This document shows, one piece after another, positions 17,197-26,181 of a stretch of 58,772 bases of DNA. Origin of the DNA: an uncultured Lachnospiraceae bacterium (lineage in GTDB: Bacteria > Bacillota > Clostridia > Lachnospirales > Lachnospiraceae). Numbering within the stretch: position 1 is the first letter of the stretch; the number at the start of each line of letters is the position of its first letter. A program made the position numbers and the translations under genes. Below the pieces are notes generated by a model. It worked only from the letters and a program-made list of their open reading frames with translations, did not search any database and was not told where the DNA came from. The stretch covers positions 1-58,772 of the forward strand of contig CABSCP010000030.1 in assembly GCA_902476265.1 (NCBI GenBank), read 5' to 3'.

Positions 17197-18516
17197 TCAT
17201 GCAGTACTTCTATTGGTGCGCACATATTTTTTATGAACGCCTCTTCCCACAATGCGGATCAGGCCGGCTTCTGCCATCTGCCGTGTCAGCAGATAAGCTC
17301 TTGTACGTTTGATATCCAGAAGATTCTGTACTTCCACTTCGGTGGCTTCTTTATGAACAGAGAGATAGTCCAGCAGAGTTTCCATCTGAGGGGTTATTTC
17401 AATATTGTTCTGTTCCTTCTCATGGTTTTTATCAGACGAATAATTCATATTTGGAAGCGTAATCCGAAAAGAATTTGGCGTTACAGAAATTTCAGGCTGG
17501 GCAGGGCAATTTTCATAAAGAGTAAAAATGCGCCGGATACCTGTTCCCCAGGATTCTATAAAATGCAGGCGATGAAAAACCGCAGCAAGTTTTCGATTTC
17601 GGGACAGAGATATTCCGTTATAAATATCTTCCTGAGTGAGCCCGCCTACCAGCCCGCCCATGGAAATAAACTCCATGCGCTCTTCGTTAATATTGATAAT
17701 GATGCTGCCGCTGAAGCTGTAATCCCGATGAATCAGAGCATTTAAAAGCGCCTCGCGCAGCGCTTCTTCCGGATAATCCCGGTAATCGGTCCGTTCCAGG
17801 CCGCAGATTACAGATCTGTTTTGATTGCACAGCTGAAGATAGGAAAAGGTATCTTCCAGCTGTTTTAAAACGGAACCGGAGAACTCCCGGCGGTCGCGGA
17901 AAACAGTGTTATTCACATCGCTGTAAACAGCAGCTTTAACCGTGTGCGTACACTGGTCAGAAAGCAGGAGGCCAAGATTGGTATACAGGCCGGGATCAGT
18001 GCTTTTGATTCCGAGGGTATAGAATTTTTCAATACCAAAATCGATATTATGATCCTTAAAAACAGCAGAGGCTGACTGAAAAGACAGATTCTGATCCAAA
18101 GAACGGAAATCTTCAAAGGAGTCGCCGTCAGCATTTTTAATCATTTGACGGATTTGTTCAGGGGAGGCGGGTACGGAGGAGGCACCCTGACGGACGTACA
18201 CACCGGAAGGCTTCAAACCTTTAGCTTTTAGATAATAGGGTTTGAAAGTACCTTCGCCAATATCAATTCGTATAATGCTGCCCTGCTCCAGAGAATATTT
18301 GATAAACATGGTCACATCGGGGAGGATTGCGTCACGAATACCGTTTGTAACCTGAAGGTAGGTGTTGTCAACAACATTTATACCGGCTTTATTTCCGGAG
18401 TCATCGATTCCAATATAAAGAGTACCGCCGTCTGTATTTGCAAAAGCTACTATTTCTTTATAGATATCGGATGCAAAGGTTTCTTTATATTCAATTTTTT
18501 CTGACTCGTGTATCAT
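17197..18516 (-). CDS. AlbA_2/Schlafen-type ATP-binding regulator
   Basis: A 439-residue protein of the AlbA_2 domain group. The N-terminal domain (EYKETF, IVAFANTDGGTLYIGIDDSG) is the Schlafen AlbA_2 fold; the middle has a RecG-like/HATPase_c_4 signature (REALLNALIHRDYSFSGSIIININ, WGTGIRRIF); the end is a winged helix (about 370-435). Such proteins are often called RecG-related or transcriptional regulators; DNA or nucleotide binding is likely but the role is unclear. The start at 18516 follows AAAGGAGG. Two TGAATATTC sites lie just upstream and may be its own operators. Confidence 0.82.
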   Translation of the reverse strand: MIHESEKIEYKETFASDIYKEIVAFANTDGGTLYIGIDDSGNKAGINVVDNTYLQVTNGIRDAILPDVTMFIKYSLEQGSIIRIDIGEGTFKPYYLKAKGLKPSGVYVRQGASSVPASPEQIRQMIKNADGDSFEDFRSLDQNLSFQSASAVFKDHNIDFGIEKFYTLGIKSTDPGLYTNLGLLLSDQCTHTVKAAVYSDVNNTVFRDRREFSGSVLKQLEDTFSYLQLCNQNRSVICGLERTDYRDYPEEALREALLNALIHRDYSFSGSIIININEERMEFISMGGLVGGLTQEDIYNGISLSRNRKLAAVFHRLHFIESWGTGIRRIFTLYENCPAQPEISVTPNSFRITLPNMNYSSDKNHEKEQNNIEITPQMETLLDYLSVHKEATEVEVQNLLDIKRTRAYLLTRQMAEAGLIRIVGRGVHKKYVRTNRSTA

Positions 18517-18549
18517 AAGTGCGCCTCCTTTCTTTTCATTCATTCTATC

Positions 18550-18582
18550 ATGAATATTCGCAAAAGGAAAGTGAATATTCAC
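18550..18582. promoter_or_regulatory. Paired TGAATATTC operator candidate
   Basis: GTGAATATTCAC (18571-18582) is a perfect 12-bp palindrome; a second TGAATATTC core lies at 18551-18559. The two cores are spaced 21 bp apart, two helical turns, which favours cooperative binding on one face. They lie 34-66 bp upstream of the AlbA_2 gene start. Confidence 0.5.
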
Positions 18583-18678
18583 TGAGAAACAAATTTTCAT
18601 ATAAATAGTTATTTGCCTGTCACAAATTCTATAGTAAATTGTTATTAGTATAAAAGGGATGAGAGGGGGCGCACGCGG

Positions 18679-19176
18679 TTGGAGCGGGATGAACTGGAAC
18701 AAATTTATCTGAAATATCATAAACAGCTGTGGCTGTATGCGCTGTCTCTTTCCGGCAGCGTCAGCGATGCGGACGATCTGGTTCAGTCCGTATTTTTAAA
18801 GGCATTTCTGTCCTGGAAGCCGGGAGGCAGCATCCGCTGTTGGCTGGTCAGGGTGCTGCAGAACGAATATTACAATCTTTATAAAAAGCGAAAAAAGCAG
18901 CAGGGTGATGAAGGATCAGAGCCTTCCGGGACAGAGGAGGATGTGCTGGAGAAGATCATAAAAAATGAAGAAAAAAGGATGCTTCTGATGCAGATCATGA
19001 AACTGGATGCCGCCCAGAAGGAAGTGATGATGAGCAGTATTTATTTTGGGCTTAAGGATGAGCAGATCGCAGAGTCCATGAGAATTACACGGGAAAACGT
19101 AAGAAAGATAAGATCCAGAGCGAAGCAGAAGATCAAGCGGGGAATGGAGGAAGCCGGTTATGGAAAAGAATTTTGA
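18679..19176 (+). CDS. ECF-type sigma factor
   Basis: A 165-residue sigma-70 family factor with region 2 (SVSDADDLVQSVFLKAFLSW) and region 4 (LKDEQIAESMRITRENVRKIRSRAKQ). The only in-frame start near a ribosome binding site is TTG 18679, with GAGGGGG nine bases upstream; the next ATG is out of frame. It overlaps the following membrane regulator gene by 17 bases. The signal and regulon are unknown. Confidence 0.85.
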   Translation: MERDELEQIYLKYHKQLWLYALSLSGSVSDADDLVQSVFLKAFLSWKPGGSIRCWLVRVLQNEYYNLYKKRKKQQGDEGSEPSGTEEDVLEKIIKNEEKRMLLMQIMKLDAAQKEVMMSSIYFGLKDEQIAESMRITRENVRKIRSRAKQKIKRGMEEAGYGKEF

Positions 19177-20158
19177 GGAATATGAAAAAATGCTGCAGGA
19201 TGTTTCCGATATTGAGTTAGACGAAGAAGCTTCCTTAAAAAAACTGAAGAAGCAGATCGATAAAAGGATTGCAGTCATTGCGGTGCGGATCGTATTGGCG
19301 GCGGTATTTATTCTTGCTATTTTGATCCCGCTGGTTGATTTTGCAGGGAAAGGGAGGTATGATACTGAAATACAGCTGCAGAAGAAAACTTCAACAAGCG
19401 GATATACAGATGGGCTCACAGAATATTTGAGAGACTATTTCGGCACTTTCATGCCCTATGCGGAAGTCTATGAGGCGAAGGTAGACCGGATCGGTTTTGG
19501 AAAATATCAGGTTTCCATGCAGATGGCGGATCACAGGCGTCACATCAATATCGGAGGGGGAAACGGCCCTGATGGGATTCTGAAAAAAGAGAAAGGGCGG
19601 TATGTTACGGAATTTCGGTCAGATGATTTTAGCTGGCTGCTGAACCGCTTCCAGACAGATATCATGGAACGCGGAGAAAAAGGGCTTAACGGGCTGGAAA
19701 AACTGCCGGATTCCGTTTATATCTACGGCTCAGTCCGTCTGAAAGATCCTGTTCCGGTGCATGAGCTGGCGGCCAGGGAGGATATTTCCCTGTTATGGGC
19801 GGTGGTGGACCAGGATGTCAACCAGATACAGGCGGGCATTCCTTTTGGCTATGCGGTCTGGCTGGAGGAGCGCAGTCCGGACGCAGAATCTGTGCGCGCC
19901 GATTTCCTGAAGCATCTGCAGGTTTTGCTGGGGGAACCGCAGCTGGTGGAAAGCCTGGGAATTATTTCGGACGGCGGACTCGTTTACAGTTATAAGGAGC
20001 TGCAGGAAGTATATGAAGCCGTTCAGAAACAGACGATGCTGTATACGGATCGGATCTGTATTTGCGGGGAAAAAGAAAAAATGATAAATTTCCTGCGGGA
20101 AATGGATTATGAAGGAATTTATGTGGATGACGTGCGGCTGAGTATCTGGTCAGATTAG
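19160..20158 (+). CDS. Membrane anti-sigma regulator (Sigma_reg_N/C-like)
   Basis: A 332-residue protein with an acidic cytosolic N-terminus (1-34), one membrane helix (about 36-60), and a large outer domain. The outer part (VYIYGSVRLKDPVPVHELAAREDISLLW... FGYAVW) resembles the sigma factor regulator C-terminal family (Sigma_reg_C) found beside ECF genes in Firmicutes. It overlaps the sigma gene, so coupled translation and direct sigma control are likely. No cysteine-based anti-sigma motif is present. Confidence 0.68.
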   Translation: MEKNFEEYEKMLQDVSDIELDEEASLKKLKKQIDKRIAVIAVRIVLAAVFILAILIPLVDFAGKGRYDTEIQLQKKTSTSGYTDGLTEYLRDYFGTFMPYAEVYEAKVDRIGFGKYQVSMQMADHRRHINIGGGNGPDGILKKEKGRYVTEFRSDDFSWLLNRFQTDIMERGEKGLNGLEKLPDSVYIYGSVRLKDPVPVHELAAREDISLLWAVVDQDVNQIQAGIPFGYAVWLEERSPDAESVRADFLKHLQVLLGEPQLVESLGIISDGGLVYSYKELQEVYEAVQKQTMLYTDRICICGEKEKMINFLREMDYEGIYVDDVRLSIWSD

Positions 20159-20238
20159 AACCATACATTCGGCCGGAAAAGGACAGAAACTCCGGTCAGG
20201 GGTGACAGCGCATACAAAAGGATCAGAAGGAAATGAGA

Positions 20239-21996
20239 ATGATGAGAATGAAACGATTTACTTATAAAGGAATATGGATTACCACAGTATTGTTATCCGC
20301 CGCGCTGACGGTCAGCTGCGGGAAAGAACCTGCACAGGAGGAAAGTCAGACAGAGCAGAGCGCTGCAACGGAAGCCCCTTTTGAAAGCAGCGGAACAATC
20401 GAAGAGAGTCCAACCAAACAAAGCGCGTTGGAGACAGCGGAAATACCGGCGCTTTCTCCGGAAGAAAAGGCGGCCGCTTTTACGGCGGAAATGGCGCAGT
20501 CAATCCAGAAGGACGGAGAACATCTGTATTTTATTTATCAGGATAAGGACCTGAATTATCGGATCTGCAGACAGGCGGAAGCGGGCGGGAGCAGGACGGA
20601 TATGATAGAAGAAAGCTTCATCCGGCTGTTTTCGGCGGATCAGGGAAATCTGTATGTGGAATGCGAGGGAGCGGTCTGGTTTGTGGATGGGGAAACGCTG
20701 GAAAAGGAAAAACTGTTCGATATTGACCGGCCGCTTCAGAATTTATGCGTAAAAGACGGGCTTTTGTACTGCGAGAGCAGGACAGAAGACGCAACCGCAT
20801 ACGAACAGGTTTTTTATGCCCTGAATGCGGACGGAAGAATCGGGGAAAAACCGGTTCTGCAGGAAAGTTCTCCGGCGCTGTCTGTTGCATCGGAGGGCGG
20901 GACATGGTGGATGGAGGCGGAAGATTTCGCCTTATCCCTGCGGGACGGAGAAGTATTTTACGTAGAGCGTGGCGCAGACGGACAGGCAGAAGCAGAGGGA
21001 TATCCGATCTGTAAAGGCTATCCCACTGTCCTGTATTATGATGAAGATTTTCTCTATTTGAGACTGGATTCGGACCCTGTGCAGGAAGAGAGCTTTTTTG
21101 ATGTTACAGAAATTCTGCGGTTTGACAGAAAACGGATGGAAACAGAGACGATTGCCGATATTCCCGGGGAAGCGGGGAACAACGGCATTTATTTAAAAGG
21201 CCCTACAAGCATCGGAATTCTGGATGGCAGGATTTACTATGTTTATTTGGATCAGGAGGAAGGGAAGGACTATCTGATGCGATGTGAGCCGGGAGCGCCG
21301 GAGGGCGCCGTTAAAGTCGGAGACGCCATTTCCACTGATTTGCTTTTTCAACTGGGAACGGTGTCCATAGAAGGAGAGAATCTCTTCTGTCCCGTGTGCG
21401 GGGCCAGAGACTGGTACTGGCAGCAGAAGCTTTTTCTGGATGAAAAATATCCCGGCGACGAGGCCGTAAATGCGTATCTGGATCAATTTTACCGGGAGAA
21501 AGCAGCTTATGCCAAAGAGTTTGTGGAACAGAACAGTGTTCAGGAAGATAGTTGTATACACCAGTATATCAGCAGCCCGATCAGCTCGGAACAGATGTTG
21601 GAAGTCATGTATGACGGCGAAAGGTATCTGAATCTGATCAACCAGTCCTATGAATATGGGGGCGGCGCGCATGGGATGCCCTATCGGGAACCCCTGCTGT
21701 TTGACCGGGAAACCGGGGAGAAGCTGGCGCTTGGGGACGTGATCGGAAACACCGAAGAGGAGTTGAAAACCCTGGTGGCGGATGCCTTCTGTAATCCGCC
21801 CTATCACGAGGGGCTTGAGGATTGGGCAAACCGCCGGGAATCCGTTTATCAGGCTGCCGGCATGAATATGCTTTTCTATCTGTCGGAGGATGGAATCACC
21901 TTTTATTTTACGCCTTATGAGGTGGGAAGCTATGCGGAAGGGTTTCCGGCCATGACGGTTCCCTACAGTGCGCTGAAAATGAAAATTTCCCCGTAA
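20239..21996 (+). CDS. Lipoprotein with DUF3298 (RsiV-like) C-terminus
   Basis: A secreted lipoprotein of about 585 residues. The signal peptide ends in TVSCG, a lipobox variant. The N-terminal two-thirds shows repeated Asp/Tyr-rich strands (LYFIYQDKDLNYRICRQ, DGRIYYVYLDQEE) like a DUF5050-type beta-propeller. The last 150 residues carry the DUF3298 pattern seen in RsiV (YEYGGGAHG, LLFDRETGEKLALGDVI, YFTPYEVGSYAEGFP). The start at 20239 sits eight bases after AGAAGG; ATGs at 20233, 20242 and 20248 are alternatives. It follows the third sigma/anti-sigma pair by about 80 bp and may be a sensor or target of it. Confidence 0.72.
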   Translation: MMRMKRFTYKGIWITTVLLSAALTVSCGKEPAQEESQTEQSAATEAPFESSGTIEESPTKQSALETAEIPALSPEEKAAAFTAEMAQSIQKDGEHLYFIYQDKDLNYRICRQAEAGGSRTDMIEESFIRLFSADQGNLYVECEGAVWFVDGETLEKEKLFDIDRPLQNLCVKDGLLYCESRTEDATAYEQVFYALNADGRIGEKPVLQESSPALSVASEGGTWWMEAEDFALSLRDGEVFYVERGADGQAEAEGYPICKGYPTVLYYDEDFLYLRLDSDPVQEESFFDVTEILRFDRKRMETETIADIPGEAGNNGIYLKGPTSIGILDGRIYYVYLDQEEGKDYLMRCEPGAPEGAVKVGDAISTDLLFQLGTVSIEGENLFCPVCGARDWYWQQKLFLDEKYPGDEAVNAYLDQFYREKAAYAKEFVEQNSVQEDSCIHQYISSPISSEQMLEVMYDGERYLNLINQSYEYGGGAHGMPYREPLLFDRETGEKLALGDVIGNTEEELKTLVADAFCNPPYHEGLEDWANRRESVYQAAGMNMLFYLSEDGITFYFTPYEVGSYAEGFPAMTVPYSALKMKISP

Positions 21997-22029
21997 CAGC
22001 GCAAAAAAGCGGTGGGCTACAGGCAGAGG

Positions 22030-22875
22030 CTACAATAATCTGTGGGCGTCTTTTGGAGAAACGCCGAACCTGCGCCGAAAGGCTCTGTAGAAGGAAGTAT
22101 AGTCCGAAAAACCGCAGGAATAGCAGGCCTGGGTGACGCTCATGCCGGTTTTAATATATTGTTTGGCTAAAAACAGCCGTTTTTCCGTAACATAATTTAA
22201 AATGGTGAAGCCTGTTTCCGCTTTAAAAAGATGCATCAGGTAGGAGCGGTTGAGATGGAATTTATCTGCCAGGCAGTCAACGGAAAGGTCGGCGGTCAGG
22301 TTTTGGTTGATATGGTCCAGTATTTGCAGAATATGAGGATTTGAGGCGGCGGCATCCCGGTAGCGGATGCTGCCGTCTTTTAGGATCCGGTTCAGCCAGA
22401 CCATAAAAGAGAGCACAGAGGTTTTTTCAAAAAGGGGTGCGGCATAGCCGCCGGGTGCCAGGGAGTCTTTCAATTGCGCCACATAGAATTCCAGGGTGCT
22501 GCGTTCGGCGGAATTGACGGAAATGAGGCTGGAACCGGTGGCCGCGGCCGTGGTAAAAATGAGATTTAAGTCAAAACCGTCCAGATTTTTGGCATCCAGA
22601 AAATCAGGTGACAGGTAGAGGATGACTCTCTCATAGGGCTGAATGTCGTGGACGATGGGGCGGTGGATTTCTCCGGCCTTTACCAGTACAATGTCCCAGG
22701 GACGCAGTTCATAGGAACGGCCTTCTACAGCATAACTCACATTACCCCCTAAAAAAATCAGGATTTTATGAAAGTCGTGGTAATGATAGGAAAAATCTTT
22801 TTCCGCGGTTTCCTGAAGATAAAACAGCTTAAACGGTCTGTTGATATAGCCTGTTTTGGGGTAACGGCCTTCCAT
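22030..22875 (-). CDS. AraC-family regulator with cupin sensor domain
   Basis: A 281-residue regulator with an N-terminal cupin-like ligand domain (YHYHDFHKILIFLGGNVSYAVEG, IVLVKAGEIHRPI) and a C-terminal pair of helix-turn-helices (VDCLADKFHLNRSYLMHLFKAETG, VTQACYSCGFSDYTSFYRAFRRRFG). The start is preceded by GGAGG. It is divergent from a sodium:amino acid symporter gene, its most likely target. Confidence 0.9.
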   Translation of the reverse strand: MEGRYPKTGYINRPFKLFYLQETAEKDFSYHYHDFHKILIFLGGNVSYAVEGRSYELRPWDIVLVKAGEIHRPIVHDIQPYERVILYLSPDFLDAKNLDGFDLNLIFTTAAATGSSLISVNSAERSTLEFYVAQLKDSLAPGGYAAPLFEKTSVLSFMVWLNRILKDGSIRYRDAAASNPHILQILDHINQNLTADLSVDCLADKFHLNRSYLMHLFKAETGFTILNYVTEKRLFLAKQYIKTGMSVTQACYSCGFSDYTSFYRAFRRRFGVSPKDAHRLL

Positions 22876-23018
22876 TTGAATCCTCCTGACTGCCTTGACG
22901 GGTTTTTCTTTAGTTTACCGCACTATTTGCAAGAAATACAGCCTTATTTCCGTATTTTTATAGGATTGTGTATCGTATACTGAACTATAACAAAGATTTC
23001 TTTCGGTGGAGGGTACAT

Positions 23019-24554
23019 ATGGAGCAGATTTTTCAGGGCATTAACCATGTATTTGATTTTGTCATTCCGGTTTCTGATTTTTTTTGGGGATTTCCCACGA
23101 ATTTTGAGTGGTACAGTAAAATTCCGCTGTTGGGTAATTTTTCGCTGGCGATCATCCTGCTGGTGGGATCCGGCCTATTTTTCAGCATAAAAACGGGTTT
23201 TATCCAGCTCACCCATTTTAAAAAAGGGATTCATATTCTGGCCCGGAAAAAGAGCAAAGAAGCAGGGCTTTCGCCGCTGACAGCGTTTTTCTTAAGTTCA
23301 GCCATGCGGGTGGGACCGGGAAATATTCTGGGGGTCACAGGGGCGATCGCCGTAGGCGGGCCGGGCGCGCTGTTCTGGATGTGGGTCTCCGCCTTTTTCG
23401 GGATGGCTACCGCTTATTCCGAAGCGGTGCTGGCGCAGATTTTCAAGGAACGAAAAGAGGATGAACTGGTAGGAGGCCTTCCTTTTTACGGGAAAAAGCT
23501 GTTGGGAAACACAGCGGCGGCCGGAATTTTCCTTTCTGTCATGTTCATCGTTTATGCGATGTGCTGTCTGCCCGCTCAGGGATTTAACGTGGTTTCTTCC
23601 GTGGGACAGATGGCGGAAATCGTGACCGGAAAAAGCATTGCCAGCGACGCGGGATTCTATTATATTGTTGCGGCGGTGCTCATTGTGATCACGGCCTATA
23701 TCGCCTTCGGCGGGATCAAAAAAGTGACCAGGGTGACGGATAAAATGGTTCCCGTCATGGCGGTTTTGTATGTGGTCACGGTATTTGTGCTGATCTGTCT
23801 GAACCTGGGCAGAGTGCCTTATTTTTTCAAGGCGGTATTTGGCGGTGCGTTCACGCCGGAGGCGCTTTTCGGAGGCGCGTTCGGAACCGTGCTGGCGCAG
23901 GGGGTAAAGAGAGGACTGATGTCCAACGAAGCGGGCCAGGGCACCATCACCATGGCGGCGGGCGCGGCCAACAGTGAGCATCCCTGTGAGCAGGGCGTGG
24001 TGCAGTCCATCGGCGTATTTTTGGATACCATGGTCATCTGCACCCTTACCGGATTTGTGGTAGTCATGGCTCATCTGTGGAACGGCAGCCAGGGGGAAGC
24101 CTATATGGCGCTGGATAACCTGCCCAAGTTTCTGGCTTCCGCAAAGGAACTGACGCCGGGGACGGCAATGAACAGCGTGATCGCACTCTCCATCACGATC
24201 TGCTTCTGTCTGTTTGCATTCACCTGTCTGGTGGGCATGATCAGCTTTTCGGAAATCGCGGCAAACCGCATCACGAGAAAGAAGGGCTTCATTAACGGCA
24301 TCCGGATCCTGGGCATATTCATCACTACCTTCGGCATTTTCTGCTCCATCGCCGGGATTAATTTAAGCAATCTCTGGGCCATTTCCGATCTGGGGAATAT
24401 CCTGATCGTGTTCGCCAACATCCCGCTGCTTTACATCGGGGCAAAATATGTGTTCCGGGCTACCGGACATTATAAAAAAGGAGACGCTGCGCCCTTTACC
24501 TCTGAGGTGATCGGGACAAAATGTGAATATTGGGATGAGAGAAACAGGTCATAG
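23019..24554 (+). CDS. Sodium:alanine/glycine symporter (AGCS family)
   Basis: A 511-residue polytopic membrane protein of the alanine-or-glycine:cation symporter family (AlsT/DagA). Family segments are visible: TAFFLSSAMRVGPGNILGVTGAIAVGGPGALFWMW, the sequence around GLMSNEAGQGTITMAAGAA, and EIAANRI near the end. It imports Ala, Gly or a related small amino acid with sodium. The start at 23019 has GGAGG with proper spacing. An AraC regulator is divergently encoded, suggesting induction by a substrate. Confidence 0.92.
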   Translation: MEQIFQGINHVFDFVIPVSDFFWGFPTNFEWYSKIPLLGNFSLAIILLVGSGLFFSIKTGFIQLTHFKKGIHILARKKSKEAGLSPLTAFFLSSAMRVGPGNILGVTGAIAVGGPGALFWMWVSAFFGMATAYSEAVLAQIFKERKEDELVGGLPFYGKKLLGNTAAAGIFLSVMFIVYAMCCLPAQGFNVVSSVGQMAEIVTGKSIASDAGFYYIVAAVLIVITAYIAFGGIKKVTRVTDKMVPVMAVLYVVTVFVLICLNLGRVPYFFKAVFGGAFTPEALFGGAFGTVLAQGVKRGLMSNEAGQGTITMAAGAANSEHPCEQGVVQSIGVFLDTMVICTLTGFVVVMAHLWNGSQGEAYMALDNLPKFLASAKELTPGTAMNSVIALSITICFCLFAFTCLVGMISFSEIAANRITRKKGFINGIRILGIFITTFGIFCSIAGINLSNLWAISDLGNILIVFANIPLLYIGAKYVFRATGHYKKGDAAPFTSEVIGTKCEYWDERNRS

Positions 24555-24618
24555 GGACGGTTTTTGAAAAAAAGAGCCAAAGGCCCTTGCCGGTAAAACG
24601 GTAATAGGTGAATTTCTT

Positions 24619-24654
24619 GGAACAGGCATGATTCCGATCATACCTGTTCCTTTT
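24619..24654 (+). terminator. Intrinsic terminator after the symporter
   Basis: GGAACAGG pairs with CCTGTTCC, then after one mismatch ATGAT pairs with ATCAT; TTTT follows. It separates convergent genes. Confidence 0.75.
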
Positions 24655-24684
24655 GGCTTTCGGTAAATGGATGGAGTTCCACCG

Positions 24685-26037
24685 TCAAAATTCCAGCACA
24701 AACCCTTCCGCATAAAATCCGGCCTCTACATCCATATCTTCCGTATCCACAAAAATGCAGTCTTCCGCCTGAATAAACGGCAGGCTTTTGCCGGTGCGCA
24801 GGGCGGTCACAGAAGCCGCTTTCTTTGCAGTGGAAATTTTTAACCACCGGGGCAGAGCAGGCACTTCTTCATACAGATAGAAGACATAGATTTTTCCTTC
24901 TTTTTGGGTGTAGCAGAGGTTTTCCTCCTCATAGGGTTCGCAGATTTTAGTTCCATAAATACCGTCTCCGAATACGGACAGCCAGCGCCCCAGCTCCTTT
25001 AGGGAAGCCACCGCCGGGGCGGGAAGCGCGCCGTCGGGCTGAGGCGCAATATTTAAGGCCAGATTGCCGCCTTTGGATACGATATCCAGAAGCAGGTGAA
25101 CCAGTTCATGGCCGGATTTAAACTGATCCGTATAGAGAAAAGCGAACCGTTTTCCCAGAGTGGTACAGGTTTCCCAGGGAATGGGAAGGGCGGTTTCGGG
25201 CACGGTTTTTTCCGGCGTGACGATGTTTTCATAAGGGCCGCCGGCGGTGCGGTCGCAGACGATGAGACCGGGATTTTTTTTGCGCAGTTTTTCCACCAGT
25301 TCTCCCAGGCGGATATCCTGATTTTTATTGTGGGGAGCCACCCAGCCGCCGTCCAGCCAGAGCACATCTATCGGCCCGTACCCTTCACATAATTCCGTGA
25401 TCTGTGTGTGGGTATAGGAAACGAAATCTTCCCAAAGCTGCGGATATTGCTGCGGGTCATAATTCACATTGCAGGAAGGGGCTGTGCCGAAAGCCCTGTG
25501 CCAGTAAGCGTCGCAGTGCCAGTCCGGTTTGGAAAAATAAGTGGAAATGGCAAGCCCTTCCTTCCGGAACGCTTCGTAGAGAGAACGGGTCACATCGGCG
25601 TAGGGGTGTGCGGAAAAAGGGCAGGAAGGATCCGTAATTTTATAATCGGTGGTTTTGGTATCGAACATGCAGAAACCGTCATGATGTTTGGTGGTGAACA
25701 GCAGATATTTAAAGCCGCATTCTTTTGCCAGCGCCGCCCATTTATCGGGGCGGAATTTTACCGGATTGAAGGTAGAGTTGGCGTTGATGTACTGTTCTTT
25801 AAAGGTGGGAATATCCGTCCAGTCCACCTCCGACTGGGACCAGGAGCCGTCGCCGTCCGAAAGGGGCCAGGATTCAAAGGTGCCCAGCTGGCATCCGGGG
25901 CCCCAATGGATCATCAGGCCCAGTTTTAAACCCATGAACCAATCCAGCTTTTTTAAAACCGCCTCTTCTTTTGGCGGAATGTAACGGTCCGTCTCCGTAT
26001 AATTATGAATTCCCTGTTGAACAACTTTTTTTCCCAT
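24685..26037 (-). CDS. Alpha-L-fucosidase (GH29)
   Basis: A 450-residue glycoside hydrolase of family 29, which removes alpha-linked fucose by a retaining mechanism. Family segments are GLMIHWGP, YLLFTTKHHDGFCMFD (the conserved HHDGF loop) and PIDVLWLDGGW, whose Asp is the expected nucleophile. No signal peptide is seen, so it acts inside the cell on imported oligosaccharides. The start at 26037 has AGGAGG; an ATG 18 codons upstream is less likely. It lies downstream of and on the same strand as the AraC membrane sensor, next to the sulfatase/GH123 importer locus. Confidence 0.92.
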   Translation of the reverse strand: MGKKVVQQGIHNYTETDRYIPPKEEAVLKKLDWFMGLKLGLMIHWGPGCQLGTFESWPLSDGDGSWSQSEVDWTDIPTFKEQYINANSTFNPVKFRPDKWAALAKECGFKYLLFTTKHHDGFCMFDTKTTDYKITDPSCPFSAHPYADVTRSLYEAFRKEGLAISTYFSKPDWHCDAYWHRAFGTAPSCNVNYDPQQYPQLWEDFVSYTHTQITELCEGYGPIDVLWLDGGWVAPHNKNQDIRLGELVEKLRKKNPGLIVCDRTAGGPYENIVTPEKTVPETALPIPWETCTTLGKRFAFLYTDQFKSGHELVHLLLDIVSKGGNLALNIAPQPDGALPAPAVASLKELGRWLSVFGDGIYGTKICEPYEEENLCYTQKEGKIYVFYLYEEVPALPRWLKISTAKKAASVTALRTGKSLPFIQAEDCIFVDTEDMDVEAGFYAEGFVLEF

Positions 26038-26095
26038 AAAAATACTGCCTCCTGTTTGTGTGGTTTGCGTAATCGATACGGATACGCTCATCCCG

Positions 26096-26101
26096 ATTAT
26101 A
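26096..26101 (-). promoter_or_regulatory. -10 element candidate for the fucosidase gene
   Basis: A consensus TATAAT on the reverse strand about 60 bp upstream of the start codon, with no good -35 box, as expected for an activator-dependent (AraC-type) promoter. Confidence 0.35.
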
Positions 26102-26181
26102 AACAGAAGGCAGTATGAAAAAACAGTTACATTAATTTAGGTCGGCCCAAAACAGGCCGTTTCCCTCAAAAAATGGCAACT

